A stretch of 55,701 nt of DNA from Marinomonas gallaica (GTDB lineage Bacteria > Pseudomonadota > Gammaproteobacteria > Pseudomonadales > Marinomonadaceae): positions 1-55,701 of the forward strand of contig NZ_LTAX01000022.1 in the NCBI RefSeq assembly GCF_001639745.1. Direction: 5' to 3'. The position numbers and the translations under genes were made by a program. The notes under the pieces are model-generated. The model was not told the DNA's origin and ran no database searches. It saw nothing but the letters and a program-made list of their open reading frames with translations. Shown piece after piece: positions 35,335 to 44,243 of the stretch. Numbering within the stretch: position 1 is the stretch's first letter; each line of letters opens with the position of its first letter.

Positions 35335-36553
35335 CATATTCGCATTTTCTTTATCTTTCAATTTAACTGCAAAACCCTTAGATCCATTTGAGATGCGTAA
35401 TACTCCAATTGCAGATTTTGTTCAGTGGGTATCTCAAGAAACAGGTAATAACATTATTTTGGGTCGAGGAGTTGAAGGGCCAATATCCTTACATGTAAAA
35501 AGCCTTGATTCTAATGATGTAATGCACCTGTTTGAAAAAGTCCTTACATCTAATGGCTACGCCTTAAGAACATCAAATGGAATCTATCAGGTTATTTTAG
35601 ATTCCAGTTCAACATTCATTGATGAACCATTGATAACCAAAGTATATAAACTGAACAATCTTAGAAGTTCTAAGGCTTCAGGTGCTATTACAAGTATTTT
35701 AACTTCTAATATAACTACGCCCGATTCAGAGCAAGCTACTGCAACGATGGTTTCTAAGCACTCAGTTACAGTACTTCCTTCAAGTAATGCTATTTTGGTG
35801 ACTGGTAATAAAAATCAAATTAGCATGGTTGATGAGTTTATAGCTGTTGTTGATAGCGATATACCACAAGTTTTGATCGAGGCAGTGATAATGGAAAGTG
35901 ACTTACTAGATTCTGAAGAGATCGGTGTAAATTTGTCTAGTGCCTTATCAAATAACGGTTTTTCATTCATTCAAAACTCAATGAGTTCAGCCAGTGATAT
36001 TCAAATGCTTGGGCTTGGTGGGCATGCAGTGTTATCGCGTGGTGGTAATATTCGAGGCCTGATCACAGCTTTGATATCAAACAGCAATACAAAGATACTC
36101 TCTACCCCACAAATCCTAGTGATGGATCGTGAGCGTGGTCATATATCTGTAGGGCAGAACGTCCCCTTTATAATTTCGAACGAAGTAACTGACGGCGGCA
36201 ATGCGATTCAAAAAATCGAACGTAGAGACGTAGGCGTTAGCCTGTCCGTTGTTCCACACGTACTAGCATCAGGTGAAATTGTTCTTCAGATAAGCCAAGA
36301 ATCATCAAGTGTGGCAAGCTCAACTCAAGCAAGTGATCTTATTACTAACAAAAGATCTATATCGACAGTGGCAAGGGTCGTTGACGGGCAGACTTTGTTA
36401 CTTGGTGGCCTTGTTACTGATGAGGAAAGGAAAGTTCAATCAGGTGTTCCAGTTCTTAAGGATGTGCCCTTACTAGGCGCTTTATTCCGATCAGAGCGCT
36501 CTGAGAAGTCCCAGAAAGAACTAACCATGATGATACGAACGACTTTGCTTTAA
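35312..36553 (+). CDS. Phage secretin (pIV-like)
   Basis: A 413-residue outer-membrane secretin with a signal peptide (about 1-22), N-domains including PLDPFEMRNTPIADFVQWVSQ, and a C-terminal secretin domain with SVVPHVLASGEIVLQISQ and the hallmark VPVLKDVPLLGALF. It forms the exit pore for virions. Many inoviruses borrow the host secretin; this one has its own. GGAG lies before the ATG at 35312, which overlaps the Zot gene. Confidence 0.93.
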   Translation: MFRFIVTSIFAFSLSFNLTAKPLDPFEMRNTPIADFVQWVSQETGNNIILGRGVEGPISLHVKSLDSNDVMHLFEKVLTSNGYALRTSNGIYQVILDSSSTFIDEPLITKVYKLNNLRSSKASGAITSILTSNITTPDSEQATATMVSKHSVTVLPSSNAILVTGNKNQISMVDEFIAVVDSDIPQVLIEAVIMESDLLDSEEIGVNLSSALSNNGFSFIQNSMSSASDIQMLGLGGHAVLSRGGNIRGLITALISNSNTKILSTPQILVMDRERGHISVGQNVPFIISNEVTDGGNAIQKIERRDVGVSLSVVPHVLASGEIVLQISQESSSVASSTQASDLITNKRSISTVARVVDGQTLLLGGLVTDEERKVQSGVPVLKDVPLLGALFRSERSEKSQKELTMMIRTTLL

Positions 36554-36556
36554 TGC

Positions 36557-36620
36557 TTAACGAACAGAAGCACGCCTATAGTCTGCGCAGCAGCGTTATA
36601 GGCGTGCTTCTGTTCGTTAA
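36557..36620. repeat. Perfect 24-bp-arm hairpin, candidate packaging signal
   Basis: Two 24-nt arms (36557-36580 and 36597-36620, beginning TTAACGAACAGAAGC and ending GCTTCTGTTCGTTAA) are perfectly complementary. The 16-nt loop itself contains the palindrome CTGCGCAG. It begins 3 nt after the secretin stop. In Ff phages the packaging signal is a long hairpin at the end of gene IV, the same place. It could also terminate transcription, but no good T-tract follows. Confidence 0.75.
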
Positions 36621-36654
36621 AACTTTATTCAAGAAGTCGTATACTACTGATTTT

Positions 36655-37638
36655 TTAGATCGGAACATGCTCACTGGAAACAGGAATAAACGCGAGATTA
36701 GATACTTTCCCATAAACACCGCCACTATTAACTCGTGTTTTGACCTCAACGGTTGCAATCACCCAAACCAGATCATTTGCTCGATTGAACTCCCAAACAT
36801 CCCCTTTAAAATTCATTTTTTTCTGACAATACTTATACAAGCCTTCGTCTAGAATAAGAGGGGCTGTGGCCTTAGGGGTGGCTTTATAGCCATTGTAAAG
36901 AAACAACAGGAATTTAGAAAAACCACCTTCTTTTTTGGGCTGGTGGTTGAGCTTATTAAGCAACCCCATAACAACCAACTTCTTTTTTGAGTCATTGTCT
37001 TTGAGCTTGGATGCTAGAAGCTCTTGTTGCTGCTTATCAGTCAGCTGATTAGGAATAAAAAGTACATCACTTAATAGTGTCCCGTTAATTTTGATGTTTT
37101 TAGCCGTATTATCTAATTCGTTTTTCAGAAGTTCGTAATGGGGTCTCTCATCTTCTATTCGAGTATCTAAGCCAGCCTCGCTCCATATAGCGTGGAAAGT
37201 ATCTGTTAGAGTTAATCGATGTCGAGCTGTTCCTGTTCTTTGGCTTCCACCTTGCTCCCCCTTAGGGGCTCTAGCCCCATGAGGTACACCAATAGAGCTA
37301 GAGCTGCAAATATTGTAGAAGCCGCCCTCAGTATAAACTGCATCCTTGTAATTTCTTTTTTTGCTAGACACAGTATCCCCAAAGCTCGGACAGTCTTTAT
37401 GATGCATTGATCCTGTATTTGGCAGCCGCTTTAAATATAGCTTTCCGTTGCGGTGTTCATGTACTTGCATCTTTGGCTTATTTGGTGAGCATAGGCAGTA
37501 AGGACGGTCGTTCTCTTGCTTATGATGCCTCCTCAATGTAGCAATCACCCAAGACTTACTGCTTTCCAACTCATATCGCTTTATTGTGTTTCCATTTCCC
37601 CCTTTGCTTAAGGGAAAGACAATGTCTGTGCATACCAT
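36655..37638 (-). CDS. DUF1173-like protein (prophage cargo 2)
   Basis: A 327-residue soluble protein. The N-terminal part YCLCSPNKPKMQVHEHRNGK and the following LKRLPNTGSMHHKDCPSF resemble DUF1173, a family of unknown function found on plasmids and integrated elements; Cys and His residues there suggest a metal site. A Gly/Ser-rich linker follows (near 120-140), then a mixed helical domain. It is on the opposite strand to the phage block, between the packaging hairpin and attR. GGATG precedes the ATG. Family assignment is from memory and tentative. Confidence 0.7.
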   Translation of the reverse strand: MVCTDIVFPLSKGGNGNTIKRYELESSKSWVIATLRRHHKQENDRPYCLCSPNKPKMQVHEHRNGKLYLKRLPNTGSMHHKDCPSFGDTVSSKKRNYKDAVYTEGGFYNICSSSSIGVPHGARAPKGEQGGSQRTGTARHRLTLTDTFHAIWSEAGLDTRIEDERPHYELLKNELDNTAKNIKINGTLLSDVLFIPNQLTDKQQQELLASKLKDNDSKKKLVVMGLLNKLNHQPKKEGGFSKFLLFLYNGYKATPKATAPLILDEGLYKYCQKKMNFKGDVWEFNRANDLVWVIATVEVKTRVNSGGVYGKVSNLAFIPVSSEHVPI

Positions 37639-37834
37639 GTTTTACATCCTTATCAAACTTACCTAAACATATGCAGATCTATACAGTGTCAAAAAGTTCA
37701 AATTCAGAAAGTGACTACATCGTGACTACATAACTGACGCAAACTGAAGCGTAATGATTAATCATTGTAAAAGCCCCCCTTGCAAATTGGTGTTTATAGC
37801 TCATTATTAGTCATTAATAGGGGTAAGTAAGAGA
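37639..37834. other. attR-proximal intergenic region with short direct repeats
   Basis: No gene. GTGACTACAT occurs twice in tandem (37711-37720, 37722-37731), a pattern typical of arm-type sites bound by P2-like integrases or excisionases near attP. The rest shows nothing I can name. Confidence 0.4.
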
Positions 37835-37857
37835 TTCGACTCCCCCCATCTCCACCA
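37835..37857 (+). repeat. attR, second 23-bp copy of the ssrA end
   Basis: Exact copy of 26758-26780. It carries only the terminal bases of ssrA including CCA; the preceding 5' half of the T-arm is missing, so it is not a functional tmRNA end. Confidence 0.93.
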
Positions 37858-37863
37858 CATTCT

Positions 37864-37896
37864 AAAAAGGCCGCTTAGCAATAAGCGGCCTTTTTT
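37864..37896. terminator. Displaced host ssrA terminator
   Basis: AAAAAGGCCGCTTA (37864-37877), a 4-nt loop and TAAGCGGCCTTTTT (37882-37895). Before integration it would have lain about 7 nt after ssrA. Confidence 0.88.
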
Positions 37897-37939
37897 GTGC
37901 CTTCCGAATACCACACCTTTATCAACAGCCTGCCGTATA

Positions 37940-38182
37940 TCACATCGTTGCGTCTATCGCCTCGCCTAATAGCTTATTATCTAGTTCATTACTTTTTATA
38001 ATGCAGCGGTTTCTAGGCGTTGAGATCGAGGCTTTTATCTCCCCTTCTACCCTGAGTTTGCGCTGTAATGCCTCAGTATGTACGCCATTTTCTGTTTTAT
38101 AGTCTGCTAAACTGGTAGACATCAAGCTACTCAGCAAAGGTCTTTTCACGATACGCTGGCGTAGCAAGCTTGAGATCATCAC
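37940..38182 (-). CDS. Hypothetical protein, doubtful
   Basis: An 80-residue frame, basic at the N-terminus. No family recognised. It overlaps nothing, but it has only a weak Shine-Dalgarno and lies between the prophage and the efflux operon. It may be a remnant or a chance frame. No gene symbol is offered. Confidence 0.25.
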   Translation of the reverse strand: MMISSLLRQRIVKRPLLSSLMSTSLADYKTENGVHTEALQRKLRVEGEIKASISTPRNRCIIKSNELDNKLLGEAIDATM

Positions 38183-38208
38183 TTCGACGATATGGGATAT
38201 TTAGCGAT

Positions 38209-38421
38209 ATGTTTCAAGAATTAGCACTGGGCGGTTTGCTGTTTAGCCCGTTGGTCTTGTTTGCGCCGTTGGCATTTATCCTATCTTGGCTCACTCGGTT
38301 TGTGCTCTACAAAACGGGCCTTTATGTGAAAATTTGGCGCGTGGCATGGTTTGAGGTGGGCTTATACGTCTGCTATCTCGCGCTCGTTGTCTACTTACTT
38401 GGGAACCAATCACTGTTATGA
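38209..38421 (+). CDS. DUF1656 small membrane protein (AaeX/YdhI-like)
   Basis: A 70-residue protein with two TM segments (about 9-30 and 46-68). Always found before HlyD and FUSC genes, as here. The start at 38209 (MFQELALG) is chosen over a longer frame from 38170 because it matches the family. Its stop overlaps the HlyD start by 4 nt. Confidence 0.82.
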   Translation: MFQELALGGLLFSPLVLFAPLAFILSWLTRFVLYKTGLYVKIWRVAWFEVGLYVCYLALVVYLLGNQSLL

Positions 38422-39278
38422 AGCATTCCTTACGCGTTGCCCTGACCGTCGCTGTTGTGCTGCTGGCGATTTTAGCGGGCTATTGGATTTGGCAGCACTA
38501 TTTGTATTCCCCTTGGACTCGTGACGGCCGTGTTCGCGCAGAGGTGATTACCATTGCACCCGATGTGTCGGGCTGGGTTACCTCGCTCAATGTGACGGAT
38601 AATCAAGAAGTGAAGCAAGGCGATGTCATTCTTAATATCGACGACGCCCGCGCTCGAACCATGGTGGAGCAGTTGGAAGCACAAGTTGCCGGCAATCAAT
38701 ACGCGCTAGAGTTAGCGCAACATCAGTATGAGCGTCGCCGCCAGCTAAGCCAAAAAGACCAGTTGGTGTCTGACGAGACGATTGAAAGCGCTCGAATTAC
38801 GGTAAAGCAAGCCGAGGCGACATTAAAACTCAGCCAAGCAAAGCTCAACGCGGCTAAGTTGGATGTAGAACGCTCGCAAGTCACAGCGCCACAAGATGGT
38901 TACATTGTGAACTTGAACTTGCGTGAAGGTAACTATGTTAGCCAAGGAAAACCCGTATTGTCGCTGGTAAAAAAAGGCTCGCTCTATGTGACAGGTTACT
39001 TTGAAGAAACCAAACTGCCGATGATCCATGTTGGTCAACAAGCCAGCGTTCACCTGATGAGCGGTGGACAACCGTTGACAGGAAAAGTCACTAGTATTGG
39101 TCGAGCCATTGCCGACAGCAACACGACGAGTAACGGACAGCTTTTGCCTCAAGTACAGCAGACGTTTAACTGGGTTCGCTTAGCGCAACGTATTCCGGTG
39201 GACATTGAACTGGATCCGTTTGATGGCGTGCAGTTGAGTGCGGGTATGTCGGCGACGATTCATCTAGCGACTGAGTAG
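38418..39278 (+). CDS. HlyD-family efflux periplasmic adaptor (AaeA/YdhJ-like)
   Basis: A 286-residue membrane fusion protein with one N-terminal TM (7-25), a lipoyl/barrel-sandwich domain (VSGWVTSLNVTDNQEVKQGDV), a helical hairpin, and a beta-barrel (GSLYVTGYFEETKLPMIHVG). It links the inner-membrane FUSC pump to an outer channel. Which of the aaeXAB and ydhIJK systems is the orthologue cannot be decided by eye. Confidence 0.92.
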   Translation: MKHSLRVALTVAVVLLAILAGYWIWQHYLYSPWTRDGRVRAEVITIAPDVSGWVTSLNVTDNQEVKQGDVILNIDDARARTMVEQLEAQVAGNQYALELAQHQYERRRQLSQKDQLVSDETIESARITVKQAEATLKLSQAKLNAAKLDVERSQVTAPQDGYIVNLNLREGNYVSQGKPVLSLVKKGSLYVTGYFEETKLPMIHVGQQASVHLMSGGQPLTGKVTSIGRAIADSNTTSNGQLLPQVQQTFNWVRLAQRIPVDIELDPFDGVQLSAGMSATIHLATE

Positions 39279-39288
39279 CGGACACATT

Positions 39289-41343
39289 ATGCAAGCACTG
39301 CTCAACAGTATTCTGTTCCCCACAAGTGATGCGATCAAGTTTGCCATTAAAGGTGTGCTAGCAATGGCCTTAGCCTTGTATGTGGCGATGTTCTTTAATT
39401 TAGACCGCCCGTATTGGGCATTGATCGGGGCGATCTTTTTACAAATGCGCCCTGAAAGTGGGCTAGTGATTGAAAAAGGCCTGTATCAGATTGTAGGTAC
39501 GGTGGTCGGCGGTGCCTTTGGCATCTTTTTGCTGAACAACTTTTCCAGTCAGCCAACACTGGCGATGAGCATTCTGGCACTTTGGTTGGGGCTCAATTCG
39601 GGGCTATCGGCGCTGGTGCGTCGCGTCAACCTTGTTTATGCGTTTGCCATGGCCGGTATGACCGCCAGCCTTGTGGTGCTGTTGGTCATGGTTCAGCCCA
39701 CCCAAGCCAGCAGTGCGATGATTTTTGATATTGCTCAAGCGAGGGTCAGTGAGATTATCGTCGGCGTGGTGTGTGCCGCGTTGGTCAGTACGCTTATTTG
39801 GCCCAATAAAGTCAGTACGGTTTTGCGCACCAATGCGCGTACTACGATTAATATGACGCTTGATTACTTGGCGGTCGAGCTGGATTCGAACGGTTCCCAT
39901 GACAGTCGCCATAAGTCGATCGATGGTATTTTAGAGTCTCTGGCAGCGCTGAACGATGACTCGTCCGCAGTCCGCTTTGAAGGGCCACATGGCCCCGGGC
40001 GCAGTCGCGCTTCGAATTTGTTAACCAATAAAACCCTGTCTTTGCTGGCATTAATTCAAATCTTTGGTCGCTTGCAGCGCAACCATTCTGAGCTTATTTC
40101 ACCGTCTATGCGTGCCATGATGGACGACATGCACGACACCTTTGGGCAGATGGCCAGCGCCACCACGTTTACTGAGACGCATCGTCTTGCGCAAGCTTTG
40201 CGTCGTCGCCAAAGTCAGTATGCTAACGACGCAGTCAATGAATCGGCCCTTGGCCTACGTTTATTTAAAATTGCTCAAGAGCTGAGTGCTGAGCTGATTG
40301 TCATTATTAAAAGCTTCGATGCGCTCACCAGCCACCGTCAACCACGCTTGAATGCACCACGCATTAAATCACACCATGACCCCTTGGTTGGATTGGCCAC
40401 GGGGTTACGCAGTGCTGTGATGTTTTCGGTGGGGGCGGTGTTGTGGCTTTCTACCGGCGCCTCAGCGGTGCTTATGATGATGATTCTACCAGTGGTATTT
40501 TCGATTATGATGGCGCGGTTTCCGCTGACTCTGTTGACGTTAGCATTGCGGCGCATCCTTGTCGGTGTGGTCATCGCTGTCGTGTTAGCGGTGTTTTATG
40601 CCTTACCCTTATTGGCGCAAAGCAGTGGTGATTACGAGCTGTTGATTCTGGTGTTGGCTGGCCCCTATTTCATTGGTTTGCTCTGCATTGCCAATCGCGC
40701 CACTCTGCCCTTAGGTCTGGGCATTTCCATTCCCTTTACTATCTTCGTTATGCCAGGGCCGGATATGACACGTGCATTTCAGATCGATTCGACGGTGAGT
40801 AATGCCTTAGCGATTTTTGTGGGCGTCAGTTTTTTGTATTGGCTGTTTAAGTTAATTACGGGGCCTAGCCTTAACATCATGATGCATCGTTTGATCAAGA
40901 ATACCTATCAAGACTTGGTCGATTTACCCAACCGTTCAAAAGCCGATATGTGGTTCAACGCCCGTATGGGGGACCGCTTACTGCGCGTTGCTACCTATGA
41001 AAAAGGTATGATGGACACCCGTAATTTGATCGATCTTGCGCTAACAGGGTTAAATTTAGGTCATGTTTCATTGCATTTACACAGCTTAGTCAGAAGTCGT
41101 TGTGGCGAACAACTGAACACCGAACTTCATACTCTACAGCAGGCTTTGGCGAAAGGCTTTGTAAGCAGTTATCACGGCCAAAAAACAGAGATCTTTGATC
41201 AAGCGGCACAGCACTTTCTAACGCAATTGCCACAGTCTGCGCTTTCTGAGGAACAGTTAGAGCTTATTCGCGGTAGCTTTGAGCGCATTTCGATGTCCCT
41301 TGAACGCTCAGCACAGATGATTGCTTCTCAGGCGACACAATAA
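39289..41343 (+). CDS. FUSC-family inner-membrane efflux protein (AaeB/YdhK-like)
   Basis: A 684-residue protein with two sets of about five to six TM segments, each followed by a cytoplasmic domain, the AaeB plan. N-terminal pattern: LNRPYWALIGAIFLQMRPE-type (here LDRPYWALIGAIFLQMRP). E. coli AaeB exports aromatic carboxylic acids. No divergent LysR regulator as in E. coli; regulation is unseen. Ten nt after the adaptor gene. Confidence 0.9.
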   Translation: MQALLNSILFPTSDAIKFAIKGVLAMALALYVAMFFNLDRPYWALIGAIFLQMRPESGLVIEKGLYQIVGTVVGGAFGIFLLNNFSSQPTLAMSILALWLGLNSGLSALVRRVNLVYAFAMAGMTASLVVLLVMVQPTQASSAMIFDIAQARVSEIIVGVVCAALVSTLIWPNKVSTVLRTNARTTINMTLDYLAVELDSNGSHDSRHKSIDGILESLAALNDDSSAVRFEGPHGPGRSRASNLLTNKTLSLLALIQIFGRLQRNHSELISPSMRAMMDDMHDTFGQMASATTFTETHRLAQALRRRQSQYANDAVNESALGLRLFKIAQELSAELIVIIKSFDALTSHRQPRLNAPRIKSHHDPLVGLATGLRSAVMFSVGAVLWLSTGASAVLMMMILPVVFSIMMARFPLTLLTLALRRILVGVVIAVVLAVFYALPLLAQSSGDYELLILVLAGPYFIGLLCIANRATLPLGLGISIPFTIFVMPGPDMTRAFQIDSTVSNALAIFVGVSFLYWLFKLITGPSLNIMMHRLIKNTYQDLVDLPNRSKADMWFNARMGDRLLRVATYEKGMMDTRNLIDLALTGLNLGHVSLHLHSLVRSRCGEQLNTELHTLQQALAKGFVSSYHGQKTEIFDQAAQHFLTQLPQSALSEEQLELIRGSFERISMSLERSAQMIASQATQ

Positions 41344-41452
41344 TCGAGCCTTTTTATCAGAACGTTTGACGAATGTGTCATATCTCTAATAACCCGCATT
41401 ACTTGGATTTTCGATTAGAATAATAAAACGAAACCAACGTTAAGGAGGAGCC

Positions 41453-42100
41453 ATGAAATCGCTTTTGAGTATAGTTATACTGTTAACCGTCACCGGCTGT
41501 TCCTCAAATGTGGTGATGTCAGGTCGCCAAGTCAGTAATGTGGACCCAACGGCTGTGATCACTTCTGAGTCTCGTATCCGTGTGGAGGCCATGCCATCAG
41601 GCGATGCGTTAACCCAGAAACGCTATCTGCCTCAAGTGGTGCAGGCCTTTCAAGCCAATGGCTTTCATTACGTTGGTCCGCAGTTAAATAACCCTGATCT
41701 GATTGCACGCTTTACTCTAAGTAGTCAAACGGTTAAGCGTGAAGAAAAAGCGCCTATTTATAAAGATGTACGAACGGGGCGCAGCACGCATTGCTATAAA
41801 AATAAAGACGGTGATCATTACTGTGACACCGATTATCACGTCATGCCTTACGTGGTGGGTTACGAAACAATTCCGTACTCATTGTTAGAAGCAACTTTTC
41901 GTTTAGAGCTGGTAAATCAAGACAATCAGGTCGTACTGCACAGCACCAGTACTGTGGAAAATAAAGACTGTTCTCGATGGAAGTTGTATGAGTTTTTGGT
42001 GTCAAACAGTCTTCAGAGACTGGATCACAAGGCACCACTTGACCAGCCATTTCGTATCGAAATGCCAGAAACGTATCAATGCACGGACAGCTTCAACTAA
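41453..42100 (+). CDS. Lipoprotein of unknown function (DUF4136-like layout)
   Basis: A 215-residue protein with a lipoprotein signal peptide and lipobox VTGC (Cys at about 16), after an AAGGAGGAG Shine-Dalgarno. The mature protein has a conserved-looking domain with SQTVKREEKAP and a Cys-rich part (HCYKNKDGDHYCDTDYH) that may bind metal or form disulfides. The family is not certain; the fold may be like DUF4136 lipoproteins. Confidence 0.75.
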   Translation: MKSLLSIVILLTVTGCSSNVVMSGRQVSNVDPTAVITSESRIRVEAMPSGDALTQKRYLPQVVQAFQANGFHYVGPQLNNPDLIARFTLSSQTVKREEKAPIYKDVRTGRSTHCYKNKDGDHYCDTDYHVMPYVVGYETIPYSLLEATFRLELVNQDNQVVLHSTSTVENKDCSRWKLYEFLVSNSLQRLDHKAPLDQPFRIEMPETYQCTDSFN

Positions 42101-42295
42101 GCCGTTGCCCCTACGCTCGTGCGTTTTAATATAGCGTAACCGTCTATTAAATCACCTGCTTATAAGAAATCATTATCATCCAGTCCGACTACTTGCTCGT
42201 ATGCATCTATACTGAACGTTGTAGACGTTACTTGTGTACGTAATTAAACGTTTAAGTAAACTCTAACTCATATAGTCGATAGCGAGGAGGACAGC

Positions 42296-42907
42296 ATGAT
42301 TAATCATGTTTGGGGGTTGTTACACCATCCTGATCGAGAATGGCGAGAAATCAATAGAGAACACGAATCTGTCAGTCATATGTATGCACATCATGTGCTG
42401 ATCATGGCGGCGATTCCTGTCGTTAGTAGTTTCATCGGTACGACGCAAGTGGGTTGGACGTTGAACGGTGAAGAAGGCGTGAAGCTTAGTTTGATGACGG
42501 CTCTAGGTCTGGGGGTGTTATTTTACGGTTTGATCTTATTAGCGGTTGCAGGTGTAGGGTCGGCGATTCATGCACTGTCGCGCCAGTACTCTCATCGCCC
42601 TAGCCGTGCTGAAAGCATTGTCTTTGCAGGTTATATTGCAACACCCATGTTTTTGAGTGGTTTATTTGCGATTTATCCTATTGCTTGGCTTTGTGTGTTA
42701 GCCGTGTGTTTGGGGGTCGTTTATTCAGGCTACCTACTTTATAAAGGAACGCCACGATTCTTAGGCATCAGTCATAAGGAAGGTTTTATTCTATCCACGG
42801 GGACACTTGGTATTGGTGTTCTGATTCTTGAGTTCTTGTTAGCCGTCGTGGTGCTGTTGTGGAGCATGGGCTCTGAACACAGTCCACTATGGGCATTCTT
42901 CGGATAA
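42296..42907 (+). CDS. Yip1-domain family inner-membrane protein
   Basis: A 203-residue protein with about five TM segments. The N-terminal pattern VWGLLHHPDREWREI and the hydrophobic core with GYIATPMFLSGLF fit bacterial Yip1-like proteins. Their function is unknown. GAGGAGG lies before the start. Followed by a terminator. Confidence 0.8.
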   Translation: MINHVWGLLHHPDREWREINREHESVSHMYAHHVLIMAAIPVVSSFIGTTQVGWTLNGEEGVKLSLMTALGLGVLFYGLILLAVAGVGSAIHALSRQYSHRPSRAESIVFAGYIATPMFLSGLFAIYPIAWLCVLAVCLGVVYSGYLLYKGTPRFLGISHKEGFILSTGTLGIGVLILEFLLAVVVLLWSMGSEHSPLWAFFG

Positions 42908-42937
42908 ATACTCATCAATGAACAGTCTCGTCACATT

Positions 42938-42985
42938 AGCCTGCTTCAAATAGCCCTTGGTTATTGATCCGAAGCAGGCTTTTTA
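42938..42985 (+). terminator. Terminator after the Yip1-like gene
   Basis: AGCCTGCTTC (42938-42947) with GAAGCAGGCT (42971-42980), then TTTTT. Loop of 23 nt. Confidence 0.85.
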
Positions 42986-43101
42986 ATGTCGCTTACAAAT
43001 TTCATACACTCTACAGATAAATATCTTTTATCCTGACCGCATTAAGCACACTATACCGTTGTGCTATTTATAAAAAAGCCATTGCGGAGGCCGCTTAGAC
43101 G

Positions 43102-44184
43102 ATGTTTTTCTCTTCACATAAAAACCGTATTGCCGATCTAGAGCAACAAATAGAACAAGAACGTTCGCAAAGCCAGCAACGTATTTCAGCACTTGAGACT
43201 GAACTACTCCAAGCAAAGCAAGACGCCGCTATCAATACGGCCGACGATTACTGCTCAGAGCTATTAAGCTACCAGCTGCGTGGTGGCGACATGCTCAATT
43301 CTATTCGACAAGGCTTAGCCGAGAGTGCCGAGACATTAATCCATGAACGTATGCAACTAAAAGAAGTCGACACGCTTTTTGCTGATACGCGTACCGCACT
43401 GTCTCGTTTAAACGACCGTGCTGAAATCATCAATCAAGAAGCCAGCTCCAGTATGGACGCCGCTGTTGTGCTGGATAAAACCGCCAGTGGCATCAGTCAA
43501 TTGGTTTCCAGCATCCAAGAAATCTCAGATCAAACTAACTTATTGGCTTTGAATGCAGCGATTGAAGCGGCTCGTGCAGGTGAAGCGGGGCGTGGGTTCG
43601 CCGTGGTTGCAGACGAAGTCCGTAATCTTGCCAGTAAAACCCATGCAGCCAGTGAGCAAGTAGAAGACTTAGTACGAAAAGTTCTAGATCAAACACAAAA
43701 AATTAAAGGCATGGTGGACAAAAACCAATCCAGCGCCGAAGATGTTGCGACCTCGGCAGGACAAATCGACAGCATTGTTGGAACCGTGATTACAACGTCT
43801 CAGAAAATGCAGAACGTAATCAAAATGGCGGCAACACAAGCCTTCCTTGATACGGTTAAACTTGACCATTCCGTTTGGAAAAATCAGGTGTATAACAAGA
43901 TCGATAAAAAAGACTTCCGTGAAGCGGTTAACGCACATACGGAATGTCGCCTTGGTAAATGGTACTATCAGGGTTACGGACAGAAGCATTTTCAGCATTC
44001 GCATAATTTCCGTGCGATTGAAGCGCCACATAAGACTGTTCATGACTCTGGTCGTGCGGCCGTTGCCGCTGCTGAGCAAGGCAAGTCTGCCGATATGTTG
44101 CATCATCTAGATAAGATGGAAACCGCTAGCTTACATGTGGTGGTGAGCATCGAGTCGTTGATGGAAGAAATTAAGAGTCAATGA
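43102..44184 (+). CDS. Soluble methyl-accepting protein with CZB zinc-binding domain
   Basis: A 360-residue protein with no TM. It has an N-terminal coiled-coil (residues 5-55), the chemoreceptor signalling domain ([20 protein letters not shown] near 140-160), then a C-terminal CZB domain (about 250-350) with [22 protein letters not shown] and [13 protein letters not shown] domains bind zinc by three His and one Cys and sense zinc or hypochlorous acid in known cases. The layout is of a cytoplasmic chemoreceptor. Start ATG after a GGAGG. Confidence 0.92.
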   Translation: MFFSSHKNRIADLEQQIEQERSQSQQRISALETELLQAKQDAAINTADDYCSELLSYQLRGGDMLNSIRQGLAESAETLIHERMQLKEVDTLFADTRTALSRLNDRAEIINQEASSSMDAAVVLDKTASGISQLVSSIQEISDQTNLLALNAAIEAARAGEAGRGFAVVADEVRNLASKTHAASEQVEDLVRKVLDQTQKIKGMVDKNQSSAEDVATSAGQIDSIVGTVITTSQKMQNVIKMAATQAFLDTVKLDHSVWKNQVYNKIDKKDFREAVNAHTECRLGKWYYQGYGQKHFQHSHNFRAIEAPHKTVHDSGRAAVAAAEQGKSADMLHHLDKMETASLHVVVSIESLMEEIKSQ

Positions 44185-44212
44185 ACTTAATCGATTGATT
44201 TGAGTCTATTAA

Positions 44213-44243
44213 GAAGCGCTGAATTGAATTCGGCGCTTTTTTT
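44213..44243 (+). terminator. Terminator after the CZB chemoreceptor
   Basis: AAGCGC ... GCGCTT with an inner imperfect TGAATT/AATTCG pairing, then eight T. Confidence 0.88.

Larger units (their letters stand above)
26781..37857. mobile_element. Integrated filamentous prophage (inovirus), 11.1 kb
   Basis: Lies between 23-bp direct repeats; the predicted excised circle is 11,077 bp. Order: cargo 1, integrase (minus), repeat cluster, then a plus-strand block with a small protein, HTH regulator, HUH/GPA replication protein, ssDNA-binding protein, two tiny ORFs, major coat, terminator, adsorption protein, pVI-like protein, Zot-type ATPase, secretin, then a packaging-signal-like hairpin and cargo 2 (minus). 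The base composition is more AT-rich than its surroundings. The core is complete, with no frameshift seen, so it may be active. It is larger than the usual 6-9 kb inovirus because of the two cargo genes and the integrase. Confidence 0.93.

Noticed and set aside
36553..36852. 99-residue plus-strand frame after the secretin
   Set aside because: It runs through the perfect hairpin and the antisense of cargo 2, with no Shine-Dalgarno of its own.
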